Below the pieces are notes generated by a model. That model was given only the letters and a program-made list of their open reading frames with translations, did no database searches and had not been told where the DNA came from. Shown in pieces: positions 11,210-19,424 of a stretch of 64,000 nt of DNA (positions are counted from its first letter, which is position 1; every line of letters begins with the position of its first letter). Source of the stretch: Chrysophaeum taylorii (lineage: Eukaryota > Sar > Pelagophyceae > Pelagomonadales > Pelagomonadaceae); assembly GCA_029834535.1 (NCBI GenBank), contig JAQMWT010000322.1, forward strand, positions 124,001 to 188,000, written 5' to 3'. Made by a program: the position numbers and the translations under genes.

Positions 11210-11464
11210 GGGTCGGATAAGAAAACGAGACTAGCCCGCGCCGCAACGACGGGTCCTACAACGCGTGGGCTTTTTCCTTTTTTTGCGTGAGGGGACGAAA
11301 GGATGCCGACTTCACTATGGGGACTAGTTCCATCGCGACGATCTCGCGGCGTGGCGGCACATACTGCTTGAGTACAAATGAACATAGCTCAGCGATCCGT
11401 TGAGTATGTCTTAGTACAAACTGAAACATAGTTAACGGCTCGTACGAACTTTCTTATCCGACCC
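11210..11464 (+). mobile_element. 255-bp MITE, copy 1 (Tc1/mariner-like TA target)
   Basis: The element has 15-bp perfect terminal inverted repeats (GGGTCGGATAAGAAA at the left, its complement at the right) and no transposase. Its whole 255 bp is identical, in reverse complement, to 45361-45615. The left flank is TA and the right flank is TG; copy 2 is flanked by TA on both sides. A TA target duplication points to mobilisation by a Tc1/mariner-type transposase encoded elsewhere. A 59-residue open frame inside it is present in both copies simply because the DNA is identical and should not be called a gene. Confidence 0.9.
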
Positions 11465-11491
11465 TGGTAGGGGCGGTGCGTAACCAATAAT

Positions 11492-11816
11492 AACTTCAGA
11501 CCTCTCCCGAGCGTGCATGGGAGCCAGGCTGGACCGACAGGAGCCGGTCCAGAATCAGGGGGTCTGTCTGTCTGTAGACGAGGGGTGCCGAAGGGTGCGT
11601 CGGCGGAGAGTGATCATCCGGCTTCTCGCCATGCGTCGCGGAGACCGCGATGTGACTGACAACGATGTGACTGACAACCAACTCGTCGATAACACGTTTC
11701 GTCTGCGCCCCCCGGCCATACCCCGATAACGTTTCGTCTGCGCCCCCCGGCCATACCCCGTCCCAATGCGAACGTTCCGGCTGCCAACCGGCCCGCCCGG
11801 GAGGCGAACAGGTGCC
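11492..11816 (+). repeat. Dispersed repeat family B, copy 1
   Basis: Its left end (AACTTCAGACCTCTCCCGAG, then a GGGAGCCAGGC...GGAGCCGGT block) and right end (CCAACCGGCC, GCCCGGGAGGCGA) are shared in the same order with 33804-34099. The middle is different. This copy contains two small internal tandem duplications: a GATGTGACTGACAAC unit twice near 11650-11680, and a unit of about 36 bp with CGTTTCGTCTGCGCC twice at 11690-11760. No coding potential is recognised. Similar ends with a variable interior suggest a non-autonomous element. Confidence 0.6.
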
Positions 11817-11917
11817 AACCTACGCCCTCGGATGCCCTCGCAAGGCTCACGTTTTTTTCATGAGACACCGTCCTCCATCGCAACCATGCGGTCAGCGATC
11901 CGGGTGAGGGTGATCAT

Positions 11918-12614
11918 CTACTCAATGATAACGACCTCCTCGACCACGACAGGGTCGCGCGGCTTGTCGCGGCCGTCGGTGGAAACGCCCTCGATTGCCT
12001 TTATGACGTCCATGCCGTCGACGATTTTCCCAAACACGGGGTGTTTGGAGGGCGTCCGGTCGTCGAAGTAGTCGAGGAAAGCGTTGTGCTTGGTGTTGAT
12101 GAAGAACTGGCTGCCGCCCGAGTTGGGCATGCCGGTATTGGCCATGGAGATGGTGCCGACGTCGTTGGTGATGGGCTCCTTGAGTTCGTCGGGAATGTTG
12201 CCGCCGCCGTCGCGGGTAACGGTGCTTCCGTCGGGGAGCTCGAAGGACGACCCACCTTCAGGTCCGCCCGTCCCGGCACGCGGGGACGAGGGATCGCGCG
12301 AATAGGGGCATCCAAACTGGCACATGAAGCCCTGGATGACGCGATGAAAGGTCAACCCATCGTAGAACCCCGACTTGGAGAGGTCCACAAAGTTCGAGCA
12401 CGTAATCGGCAGCTTGTCCATGAAGAGCTCGACGTCGAACTCACCCTTGCTCGTCTTGAACTTGGCCTGGAAACGACTATGTTGGAATAGAATGCCGATC
12501 GCCACGCACCACAGGGTTGGACGTCGCCATAGCCATGCCACGCCGTCGGATCGCGTGCGACACCTGGAACATGGACGCCGAAAACGCCGCCGCAAATCGT
12601 ATCGAGGTCGTCAT
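11918..12614 (-). CDS. Cyclophilin-type peptidyl-prolyl isomerase
   Basis: Two exons, 12614-12564 and 12466-11918, are joined across a 97-base intron (donor CAG/GTGTCG, acceptor TTTCCAG), giving 199 residues. The first exon supplies [14 protein letters not shown]..., which reads smoothly into [14 protein letters not shown], the usual first strand. Reading straight through the intron would give an implausible basic N-terminus. Active-site blocks [13 protein letters not shown] and GSQFFINT (catalytic Arg, Phe, Met, Gln) are intact. The usual Trp of the cyclosporin pocket is replaced in HNAFLDYF. The loop [17 protein letters not shown] is typical of a divergent cyclophilin branch of plants and protists. 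It accelerates proline isomerisation during folding; the compartment is unclear, as the short N-terminus could be a weak mitochondrial signal. Confidence 0.93.
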
Positions 12615-12924
12615 CGCCCTGCGGAAGAAGAAAACCTCAAATCGCCGAGTCGACGAATCTTCCGCATAACCCTTGCCCTATAATCCTAACTACTAATCGA
12701 CAGATGTTTGTCTGTCTGTTTGTCTCTGTGGGCGGACGTTTCCGGACGGTCCGTTAGAAGTGCTTGCTTCCTACACGCGGAAGACCAGAGGGGAAGGACC
12801 GGGGGAAGAGTCGAGAAGCCCAACGTTCGCGGCATTTTCAAACCAAAGCATAGCGTGGGGATATATAGATGCGACGCCAAAGCCAAAGCCGAGCCAAACG
12901 TCCGACGCGCCAAAGTCGTAGGAC

Positions 12925-13032
12925 GCGACCAAGTCGTGGACGACCAAGTCGAGGAGGTCGCCAAGTCGAAAGCGGGGTGCGACCAAGTCGTGGACGACCA
13001 AGTCGAGGAGGTCGCCAAGTCGAACGCGGGGT
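12925..13032 (+). repeat. 54-bp direct tandem repeat, two units
   Basis: Units 12925-12978 and 12979-13032 differ at one base (GAAAGC versus GAACGC). Each contains GACCAAGTCG twice and GTCGCCAAGTCG once, so the unit itself is built from a shorter CAAGTCG motif. The position is 45-150 bp upstream of the recombinase start, where element-end binding repeats or an upstream control region could lie. Confidence 0.85.
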
Positions 13033-13051
13033 GAGTCCGACGGACGTAGTC

Positions 13052-13061
13052 TATATATATA
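13052..13061 (+). promoter_or_regulatory. TATA box of the recombinase gene
   Basis: A TATATATATA run lies 16 bp upstream of the ATG at 13078 and right after the tandem repeat. Such clean TATA runs are rare elsewhere before genes in this window. At this distance transcription would start very near or downstream of the ATG, so it may also be incidental. Confidence 0.35.
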
Positions 13062-13077
13062 CGCGGATCGACAAAAC

Positions 13078-15600
13078 ATGAGCGGCGCCGCGGTTCCCAG
13101 CGGAACCATCGGGAGCGCAGGAATGTCTGGAGACCGCGACCGAGCTCGAACGAACGCGATTCGGCACTTCAATGCTTTCGCCAACGGCAAAGGCGACCGG
13201 CCCCGGGGCCCCTTCAGCGATGTGGACGTTGCGGTCTTGGCGGCGCCCAGGGTTTGGGAACGCTTCGCCTTCTATCTCGTCGAGGAAACGAGCCTCGGAA
13301 CGACGAGCATCCTCGACATTTTGGGCATCGTCCTCCGGGCCGCCAAGACCAGGTTCGACGTTCGGGGAGCGGCGGCGGACGTCAAAGACTTCTTCATGTG
13401 TCTCAACTCGGATTCGCGCTCGGAATGGGCCGTCTGGTATCGTGGTATACGCCACAACATCCAGCGCATCAAGTCTCAACGCTCGATGGCGGCGGGCGAA
13501 GATGAGGACCACACGGCTCCAGCTATCTACCCTTGCCAAATTGACCGCATTGTCCGGGCCTACGCTCGGAAGGGCAGCCAGGAATCCGCCAAGCGCATCC
13601 ACACGATCCACGGCCTCTGGATGGCAGGGGCTCGATCGAGCGAGCCCAGGTGGATGGCGCTAGGAAACGTGGGACGCTTCGACGTCCAGTTCAACGCGTG
13701 GTTCATCACGGTGCCGCAGTCCAAGGTCTCGAAGACCAAGCTCACTGCCTGGATTGCGGGGAACGGGTGGGAACGCTGCATTCTTACGTCCTTTGCCGAC
13801 AACATGGTCCTCAATCGCCTCGAAGTCCAGGAGGACGACGGCACTCGCTGGCTCTTCCCCGACCTCGTCAACACCGACAGCTCCGCGAAGAGGATCGGGC
13901 GATACGTCAAGGACCTGTTGCCGCATTCCTCAACGGCGGCCCGAGGCTCGCGTGCTCGCAGCTTCGAAGCCGTCGAAATTACTGGCGGCGACGACAAGCC
14001 TCCCGACAACGCCTCCGCGGCTAGCTTCCGCCACGGTGTCTGCGAGTATCTTGCCGGCTCGTTGGCCCTCGAGCACTGCGTAATGGTGACGGGACACGAG
14101 CTTCGCTCTGTCTCAGCATTCTTCGAATACTTCCGGAAGTTGAACTGCCAAGTCATGCCGGGCGCTATCATCCTCGCGGGCTGGCGCAAGCCGGCTTGGA
14201 GCCAAATACCCCGCGGTCCCGTGCCGGCGTCCATCGACGTCATCCTCGCCCTCGGCGTTGACCCCGACAAGCTCGTCGATGTCATAAAAGCCGTGCTTCA
14301 GATCGACACCCAGTACCCCGAAGAATATCAACGCGACGGGAAGCTGTGGAGCCTCATCACGGCGGCCTTCGCCAGCATCGTCATGTACTACCCCGAGCGG
14401 CAGGACGGCAATTATTTCCTGTTCGTTAACCTTAAGCTTCGAGACGCCGTCAATCATATCTTTAGTACCCAGTACGGCGCGCCCGACGCCGTCCTTCGCC
14501 AATGGAGCCGCAAAATTCGCTCTGCGTTCGACGAGGCCAACCTTCACCTCACAGGCCGCTGGATCTCGGGCGATGAGGATCGTGAGATGGCTCGCCAGCG
14601 CAACGAAAACCGTGAGCTCCACGGAAAGGTCGATCAACTCCACGGAAAGTTCGATCAACTCCACGGAAAGTTCGACCAGCTGCAGATGATGGTTGGGTGC
14701 CTGCTCGATAACTTTGGAGTCGCGCTGCCAGCCCAACCACCGCAACTGCAGCCAATCGAGCCACCGGAGCAGCCACTCCTGCCGCCTCCACCGGCGCTGC
14801 CGCCTCCAGCAGCGCACAACCCCGTCGCTCCGCTTCCACCACCGCCGCCGCCTCCCGCGATGGCATCGGCGTCGGTCCCGGCCTTGGCCCCGGCCCCTGT
14901 CGTGCCTCAGCCCGAGCAGATCGTGAATGCACCAATCCCCGCACCGGCGCCCACAGCCGTTGTCGTGCCCCCGCACACGCCGGCGGCAGTCATGCCGCCT
15001 TTGGTCATGCAATCTCGAGGCCCTCTCCCACCCTCCGTCTTCCCGGCCTGCACTCACGCGACCGCTCCTCCAACAGCCAACAACATGCTCGTGCGTTCCA
15101 GCGCAGCACCCTCATTCGACCTCGACAAACTCAGTGGCGTCGCCGCCGTGGATGTCGTTGTCGGGTGGTTAGGACATAAATTGCCTCCCACCATGACACG
15201 CCAGGACAAGAGACGCTGCGAGAATCTGCTCAAGTATGTCAGGTTTATGGGAACCGACGCCGAAATCAAGGGATTGGCATCGTCGAACATGGAAATTGGC
15301 AAAAAGCGCGCACTTGCCACCAAACTCCTCGGCTTCGTACGCCGCTACCTTGCGATGTTGTATATGAAGCACAAGAACCCATCGGATCCGATGCCCAAGG
15401 CCTTCGAAGCGAAGGGCGGCATGAAGGCCAACTACATCGACGACCGAGTCAGTCAGATCTCCAAACTCCCCGGAATCTCCCGCCGGAATTTCCCAATCTC
15501 AAGAGCAAACTTCCACAATTTCCGAAAGGAGATCGACGACACGTTCGACCCCGATTTCGCCCCCGCTGCCAAACGGCCGCGCATCGCGAGCAGCAACTAA
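13078..15600 (+). CDS. Tyrosine recombinase, Crypton-like, 840 aa
   Basis: The intact 840-residue frame has the catalytic layout of tyrosine recombinases in residues 175-355. Box I is GARSSEPRWMAL with Arg-186 and Glu-189. A beta-hairpin Lys is likely in PQSKVSKTK (near 216-221). Box II is ASFRHGV with Arg-318, then TGHELRS with His-340 and FFEYF with Tyr-351. The first box II His is Ala-315, and the His-to-Tyr spacing is 11 instead of the usual 9. After the core come a three-fold 7-residue repeat (LHGKFDQ type, 21-bp DNA units near 14618-14680) likely forming a coiled coil, a Pro/Ala-rich linker (about 560-680) and a helical, basic C-terminal domain (690-840). There is no reverse transcriptase, which fits Cryptons rather than DIRS or Ngaro elements. 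Element ends are not identified, and a domesticated gene is also possible. Confidence 0.7.
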   Translation: MSGAAVPSGTIGSAGMSGDRDRARTNAIRHFNAFANGKGDRPRGPFSDVDVAVLAAPRVWERFAFYLVEETSLGTTSILDILGIVLRAAKTRFDVRGAAADVKDFFMCLNSDSRSEWAVWYRGIRHNIQRIKSQRSMAAGEDEDHTAPAIYPCQIDRIVRAYARKGSQESAKRIHTIHGLWMAGARSSEPRWMALGNVGRFDVQFNAWFITVPQSKVSKTKLTAWIAGNGWERCILTSFADNMVLNRLEVQEDDGTRWLFPDLVNTDSSAKRIGRYVKDLLPHSSTAARGSRARSFEAVEITGGDDKPPDNASAASFRHGVCEYLAGSLALEHCVMVTGHELRSVSAFFEYFRKLNCQVMPGAIILAGWRKPAWSQIPRGPVPASIDVILALGVDPDKLVDVIKAVLQIDTQYPEEYQRDGKLWSLITAAFASIVMYYPERQDGNYFLFVNLKLRDAVNHIFSTQYGAPDAVLRQWSRKIRSAFDEANLHLTGRWISGDEDREMARQRNENRELHGKVDQLHGKFDQLHGKFDQLQMMVGCLLDNFGVALPAQPPQLQPIEPPEQPLLPPPPALPPPAAHNPVAPLPPPPPPPAMASASVPALAPAPVVPQPEQIVNAPIPAPAPTAVVVPPHTPAAVMPPLVMQSRGPLPPSVFPACTHATAPPTANNMLVRSSAAPSFDLDKLSGVAAVDVVVGWLGHKLPPTMTRQDKRRCENLLKYVRFMGTDAEIKGLASSNMEIGKKRALATKLLGFVRRYLAMLYMKHKNPSDPMPKAFEAKGGMKANYIDDRVSQISKLPGISRRNFPISRANFHNFRKEIDDTFDPDFAPAAKRPRIASSN

Positions 15601-15789
15601 TCCGAACACCGCGAGCACGCCCTGGAACCGCCCCTAAGCCGCCGGCCGTCCGCGGCCGGGGGAACAAGCTGACATTAACAAGTAAGAAAAGCATCACCCT
15701 TCGGTTAGCAACCTCGGGCCGACCCCGTAGCCTCGTGCCAGAAGGCTGCGAAAGGGTCCTTCTACGCGGCGCGAGCCGCCGGTGTCGAA
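15601..15789. other. Recombinase gene 3' flank
   Basis: A short spacer after the recombinase stop includes a GC-rich imperfect palindrome (GCCGGCCGTCCGCGGCCGG, near 15639-15658) followed by AT-richer sequence. It could act in transcript ending or mark an element end. No gene is seen. Confidence 0.3.
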
Positions 15790-16160
15790 GAAGCGGCTTT
15801 AGCGGCGCGGAGGTGCCGAGACGCCGGAGGGCACCACAAAAGCCGCCGGCGGCGTCGGAGAAGCCGCCACGGCGCTGGAGGGCGCCACTAAAGCCTTCGG
15901 CGCCGCCAAAGCCGCCAGGGCCTCCGGCGGCGGCGTCACCGGCGCCGCCAAAGCCGCTGGCGCCTTCGGCGCCTTTGGCGCCTCCAGCGCCGGCCCCGAA
16001 GGCTTCGGCGCCTCCTTCGGCGCCTTCGGCGCTTCGGCGCTTCGGCGCTTTGGGGCCTTCGGCGCTTTGGGGCCTTCGGCGCCTTCGGCGCTTCGGCGCC
16101 TTTTCGCCACCTTTTCGGCGCCTTCGGCGCCGGCGCCTCCGGCGCCGGTACTTTTTTTTC
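15790..16160. repeat. GC-rich low-complexity block of GGCGCC/TTCGGCGC units
   Basis: About 370 bp are built from variants of GGCGCCTTCGGCGCC and GCCGCCGGCGG. The core is self-complementary, so the block can form many alternative hairpins. Frames on both strands stay open only because of composition, giving Ala-Pro-Lys-type repeats on the minus strand; they are not considered genes. Confidence 0.85.
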
Positions 16161-16216
16161 CGGCACGGGGGGTCCGGAAACGTCCGTTTTTCTGGCTGTT
16201 TGTCCCTCGATTTAGG

Positions 16217-16263
16217 GTAAGGATCAGATAGGCGCGAGAGTAAGGATCAGGTAGGCGCGAGAG
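16217..16263 (+). repeat. 24-bp tandem repeat, two units
   Basis: The unit GTAAGGATCAGATAGGCGCG plus GAGA occurs twice in succession with one change (CAGATAGG versus CAGGTAGG). It separates the GC-rich block from the helicase relic. Confidence 0.75.
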
Positions 16264-16270
16264 CCAGACA

Positions 16271-16760
16271 GTGATCCTCCAAGCCGTCTACGGCGACCTC
16301 GCAGACTATTTCCACGACCCGCGGCGGCTCTTTCAGCGCGCCATTCTCACGCCCCGTCGAAACGATGTTGTCGATGCTGACAACGCGCGCATGACCGCGG
16401 CGTTTTTTTTCCGAAGACGAGGCGTCGGAGTTCTTTTCGGCCGACTAGGTTGGGTCGGAAGCCGACGCCTCGCTCTTTACAGTCGAGTTTTCGACTCCCT
16501 GACAACCAACGGCATGCTCACTTTGATCGCGAGCTTAAAGTCTTCGCAACCTCGACCCGTCGCACGGCCACTGCAACGGTACCAGATACATGATCGATCG
16601 TGTCGTTGTCACCGAGGCTCCTCCAACCTGTATCCCGTAAGGCCCGCCGACGCCAAACGATCAACAAGAGCCAGGGCCAGACGCCCCGCGAGGTCGGCGT
16701 CCTCTTGCCCAAGCACGTCTTCTGCCACGTCCAGCTCTACGTGGCTCTCTGTCGATCGGC
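16271..16760 (+). pseudogene. Helitron (Pif1-type) helicase relic
   Basis: Two frames joined by frameshifts resemble the C-terminal end of Helitron-encoded Pif1-type helicases. The first (16271-16500) reads VYGDLADYFHDPRRLFQRAI, then LTPRRNDVVDADNARMTA, and later FDSLTTNGM. The second (about 16650-16760) reads TINKSQGQTPREVGVLLP, then VFCHVQLYVALCRS, which is the conserved final helicase motif. The segment between, where a K-V-G-x-P-V-M-L-L-R-N block should lie, is shifted and partly lost. No Rep/HUH domain or intact Helitron end is seen, so this is a dead 3' fragment. Confidence 0.75.
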
Positions 16761-16861
16761 AACCCCGAGGATATCGTCTTCTGAGTCGACGCCTCCACCC
16801 TACCCCACACGTGCTGCGCAATACCGATAAGCCCCCTCCCGGCGTCTACACGCGCACTATA

Positions 16862-17205
16862 GGTTAACTTACTGGGACCAGGTGAACTTACTGGAACCAG
16901 GTGAACTTACTGAGGTTAGAGATTGGGACTAGGTGAACTTAGTGACCAGGTGAATACTGAGACCAAGTGTGAACTTACTGGGGCTTTTAGAGTAAACTCA
17001 AAGCTTAGCGGCGTGTGCGGATCAAAGCAGCTTCGATTGGCGGGGGTGAGAGCGACGAGCTCGCAGGAGAGTGGGGTGAGTGGGTGTGAGCACGAGTGGG
17101 CTTACGCCGAATTTACTGGGGTTAGAGATTGGGACAAGGTGAACTTAACAGGGTGAAAATGCTGGGGTTAGAGATTGGGAGTAGGTGAACTTACTGGCCT
17201 GCACT
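16862..17205 (+). repeat. Degenerate minisatellite based on GGTGAACTTACTGG
   Basis: The motif GTGAACTTACTGG and variants recur about ten times at irregular spacing, alternating with GGTTAGAGATTGGGA, which occurs four times. The array is decayed and interrupted by about 130 bp of unrelated sequence (16985-17110). It begins exactly where the Helitron relic ends. Confidence 0.8.
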
Positions 17206-17563
17206 TGTCCCCTTTAATTGGCAATCATCTTCTGAAAAACCAAGAAACATCGGTTGTGGGGAAATTACCGTCATTGGCCGAGCCGATCTAACCTGGTTTG
17301 ATCTCAAAAAATAAAAATAAAATAAGGGTAATAAGTTTGGTTTTTGTTGGATATTTCGATATAATTCTTCGCAGGTAGTTGGTTGGGTTGGATTATCATC
17401 TTGACGCGACGCGTCTCCAGATTGGTTTGGTAAGATTCATTCTTCGCCGACGTATGCTTTTTTGGTTAGTTTGGTTTGATTCATTCTCCTCTCGCCGACG
17501 CACGCCTTTTTTCATTTTTTTTTTTTTTGGTTTTGTCTCTTCGCCGACGCATTCCTGAACCAT
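17206..17563. other. T/G-rich upstream region of the SHOCT-like gene
   Basis: This is AT-rich compared with its surroundings, with many TTGGTTTGG-like runs and repeats of TTCGCCGACGCA-like sequence (near 17442, 17490 and 17540). It ends in a 5' T-rich tract (17508-17538) close to the ATG at 17564. It is probably a promoter and 5' UTR. No coding sequence is recognised. Confidence 0.5.
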
Positions 17564-17821
17564 ATGGAGGAGACAGCTCGAGCTGCACGCCGGGCGGAGT
17601 TGAAGGATTTGAAGGACCTGTTCGACGAGAAGTTGCTGACCAAGGAGATGTACGACGCTGCCGTCGAGGAAATCCTAATGAAATACGCTGCAGAGCATGC
17701 GCCGCCGCAAGCGCCAGCACCGGCAACGGCAACGGCACCAGCCCCGGCACCAGCGACGACAACGGCGGCGGCGGCTCCGGCTGAACCCGCTGTACCGTTT
17801 ACAACAAAGCGACATGCATAA
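17564..17821 (+). CDS. Small SHOCT-domain-like protein, 85 aa
   Basis: The 85-residue frame starts with an acidic-basic helix and then DLFDEKLLTKEMYDAAVEEI (about residues 19-38), which matches the short helical SHOCT motif: a leucine-containing L-x-x-L-F/Y-D-x-G/K-x-L/I-T-x-E-E-Y/F pattern. An Ala/Pro/Thr-rich tail follows. SHOCT motifs usually sit at protein termini as small oligomerisation or membrane-associated helices. The jacalin-like frame follows in a different reading frame. The two could be separate genes, or exons of one gene if an unseen intron removes the stop at 17819-17821. I favour two genes only because I find no clean splice pair. Confidence 0.5.
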   Translation: MEETARAARRAELKDLKDLFDEKLLTKEMYDAAVEEILMKYAAEHAPPQAPAPATATAPAPAPATTTAAAAPAEPAVPFTTKRHA

Positions 17822-18029
17822 CCTCTATTGGAACTTACTTATTGTGGTCCCAGGGCGGGTGTTAGAGCGCCGGCCGTCGCCATGCCGCCGTGCGAATGGG
17901 AGGAGAGCAACTGAGAACGTGTTCGTCATCTCCATGCGAAGATTTTCGGCCACTATGATGCGCGTTGCTCGGAAGGAACGGCGCGCGTGTCTTGCGGGCC
18001 CCAGAAGACGACGCGACCGAGAACGCTGG

Positions 18030-19424
18030 ATGTTGGTTTTGGCTGGTTTGGCGGTTGGTTTTGTTGGATTGCTCAGGTTGATCGCGTTCGCCTGGTTGGT
18101 TGGGTTTGATGTATTAGGGTCAAAAAATGACGCGTGGTTAGTTGACTTTGATTTTCTGGGATCGCAGTTTTTCGGGGCGTTGGAACGGCCACCTAGTTGG
18201 AACGGCTCGGCCAACGACAGTAGTGACGTCACTCTTTGGCTCGAATCTTTTCATGTACAAACGAATCTGTTCTCAGAGTTGCAGAAAATGCTGGTGCTCG
18301 ACGACAACGAACACACATTGGGTGTGCGGCGCGTCATGGTGTGGACCGACGAACGTGTTGGCGTGCGAAGCCTCCAGATGGAATACGCTGATGGCGTTAT
18401 GGGGCACAAATTCGGCGTTCCTGGCGAGGACGAAATGACAGAGTTCGAGGAGTTCGAAGTCGGTAGCAGGGAGTACGTGAGTGCGATCGACACCTTTGTG
18501 GCTGACGACGACGACGCGTTGCGGGGCCTGTCGATGGAGACCAACTTTGGGCGGTCATCCAAGCTGTTTGGAAGGGAAGAAGGACGAAGAACGAGGCACG
18601 AAAACGACGGCCAAATGATGACCGGGATGCGTGGACGTCTCGCGTGCTTGGAGTTTTCTTTTGGCCAGGGAATGCCAGCCGTCGACATTTATTGGATCTG
18701 GTATCAGACGGTCGCGAGCGAAGCCGTCGGCGTCAACTCGACCGTTGGCGGCATCCAATGGCTGTTAGGTATCGGCTTGTTCGAGCTCGTCGTCGGCAAC
18801 GTCAACGACCCCAGGGGACTGCCTGGTGCCGCTTACCAGATCGCGGCGCACGACTGGAAAAAACACATACTGAAGAACAATCATCTCATCACCAGCGAAC
18901 GAGGTGGGTTGCTCGGGTGGCACAAGCTCGGATCCATTCCCGGCATAGACCCGTGCGATGCGTTGGAGACCGTGTGGGACTATCTCAAAATATCTTACGA
19001 CCTCGTGGAGTGTCCCGAGCAACGTCTTGGCGACCACGACAAGACGGCCGCCTCGCGATCGATCAAGTACAATCAGGTGCTCGCGCAGACCTCGCTTCGC
19101 TTCTGGGGTTCTCTTCGCGACGTCAAAAGCAGCCAACGCGTCGTCTACAAAAACGCCCGCCGTGTCGTCGTGGACGTGGACGACCACTTTTTCGGTGGTC
19201 GTACCACCAGCGCATTCAAGCTTCACACTCTCACCCCAAATTACACAGAAGCGGACGAGAACCCAAGGCAATACTGGAACTCCAATCTCCTGTCAGCACG
19301 AAAAAATTTGGGACGGTCCGCCAGTGCCGTCGTCGACGGCGACTTCAAAACGGCATCAACGAACATCAAGGAAGCCGCCAAAGCCGTTGCTAGCAACTTT
19401 GGTTTCTTCTGGTTTGCCAAATAA
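18030..19424 (+). CDS. Jacalin-like lectin domain protein
   Basis: The frame is open from 17697 to 19424; the ATG at 18030 is chosen because it begins a hydrophobic, signal-anchor-like stretch (MLVLAGLAVGFVGLLRLIAF). Around residues 95-185 lies a jacalin-type beta-prism pattern: VRRVMVWTDERVGVRSLQME, then FEVGSREYVSAIDTFVADD, LRGLSMETNFGRSSKLFG and later MRGRLACLEFSFGQGM. The rest (200-464) is unrecognised. It ends with an Ala/Lys-rich helical part and FGFFWFAK. Jacalin-like domains bind mannose- or galactose-type sugars, so a sugar-binding or adhesive role is possible but not shown. The true 5' end is uncertain because T/G-rich sequence at 18040-18170 looks partly non-coding and may contain an intron ending at GGGATCGCAG near 18167. 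Confidence 0.5.
   Translation: MLVLAGLAVGFVGLLRLIAFAWLVGFDVLGSKNDAWLVDFDFLGSQFFGALERPPSWNGSANDSSDVTLWLESFHVQTNLFSELQKMLVLDDNEHTLGVRRVMVWTDERVGVRSLQMEYADGVMGHKFGVPGEDEMTEFEEFEVGSREYVSAIDTFVADDDDALRGLSMETNFGRSSKLFGREEGRRTRHENDGQMMTGMRGRLACLEFSFGQGMPAVDIYWIWYQTVASEAVGVNSTVGGIQWLLGIGLFELVVGNVNDPRGLPGAAYQIAAHDWKKHILKNNHLITSERGGLLGWHKLGSIPGIDPCDALETVWDYLKISYDLVECPEQRLGDHDKTAASRSIKYNQVLAQTSLRFWGSLRDVKSSQRVVYKNARRVVVDVDDHFFGGRTTSAFKLHTLTPNYTEADENPRQYWNSNLLSARKNLGRSASAVVDGDFKTASTNIKEAAKAVASNFGFFWFAK

Larger units (their letters stand above)
12615..13077. other. Intergenic region between cyclophilin and recombinase genes
   Basis: This is the divergent spacer of a leftward cyclophilin gene and a rightward recombinase gene. 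It contains GTCTGT-rich sequence near 12705-12725, the 54-bp tandem repeat at 12925-13032 and a TATA run just before the recombinase start. No gene is visible. Confidence 0.7.

Noticed and set aside
12467-12595. Alternative cyclophilin N-terminus reading through the intron
   Set aside because: It gives an Arg/Trp-rich sequence unlike cyclophilins, whereas the 97-base intron has good splice sites and restores the first strand.
14113-15057. 314-codon minus-strand frame opposite the recombinase
   Set aside because: Shadow of the Pro/Ala-rich coding region; Arg/Trp-rich translation without any domain.
15735-16220. Ala-Pro-Lys or Ala-Pro repeat protein frames in the GC block
   Set aside because: Several frames on both strands are open at once because of the repeated GGCGCC units; there is no start context or domain.
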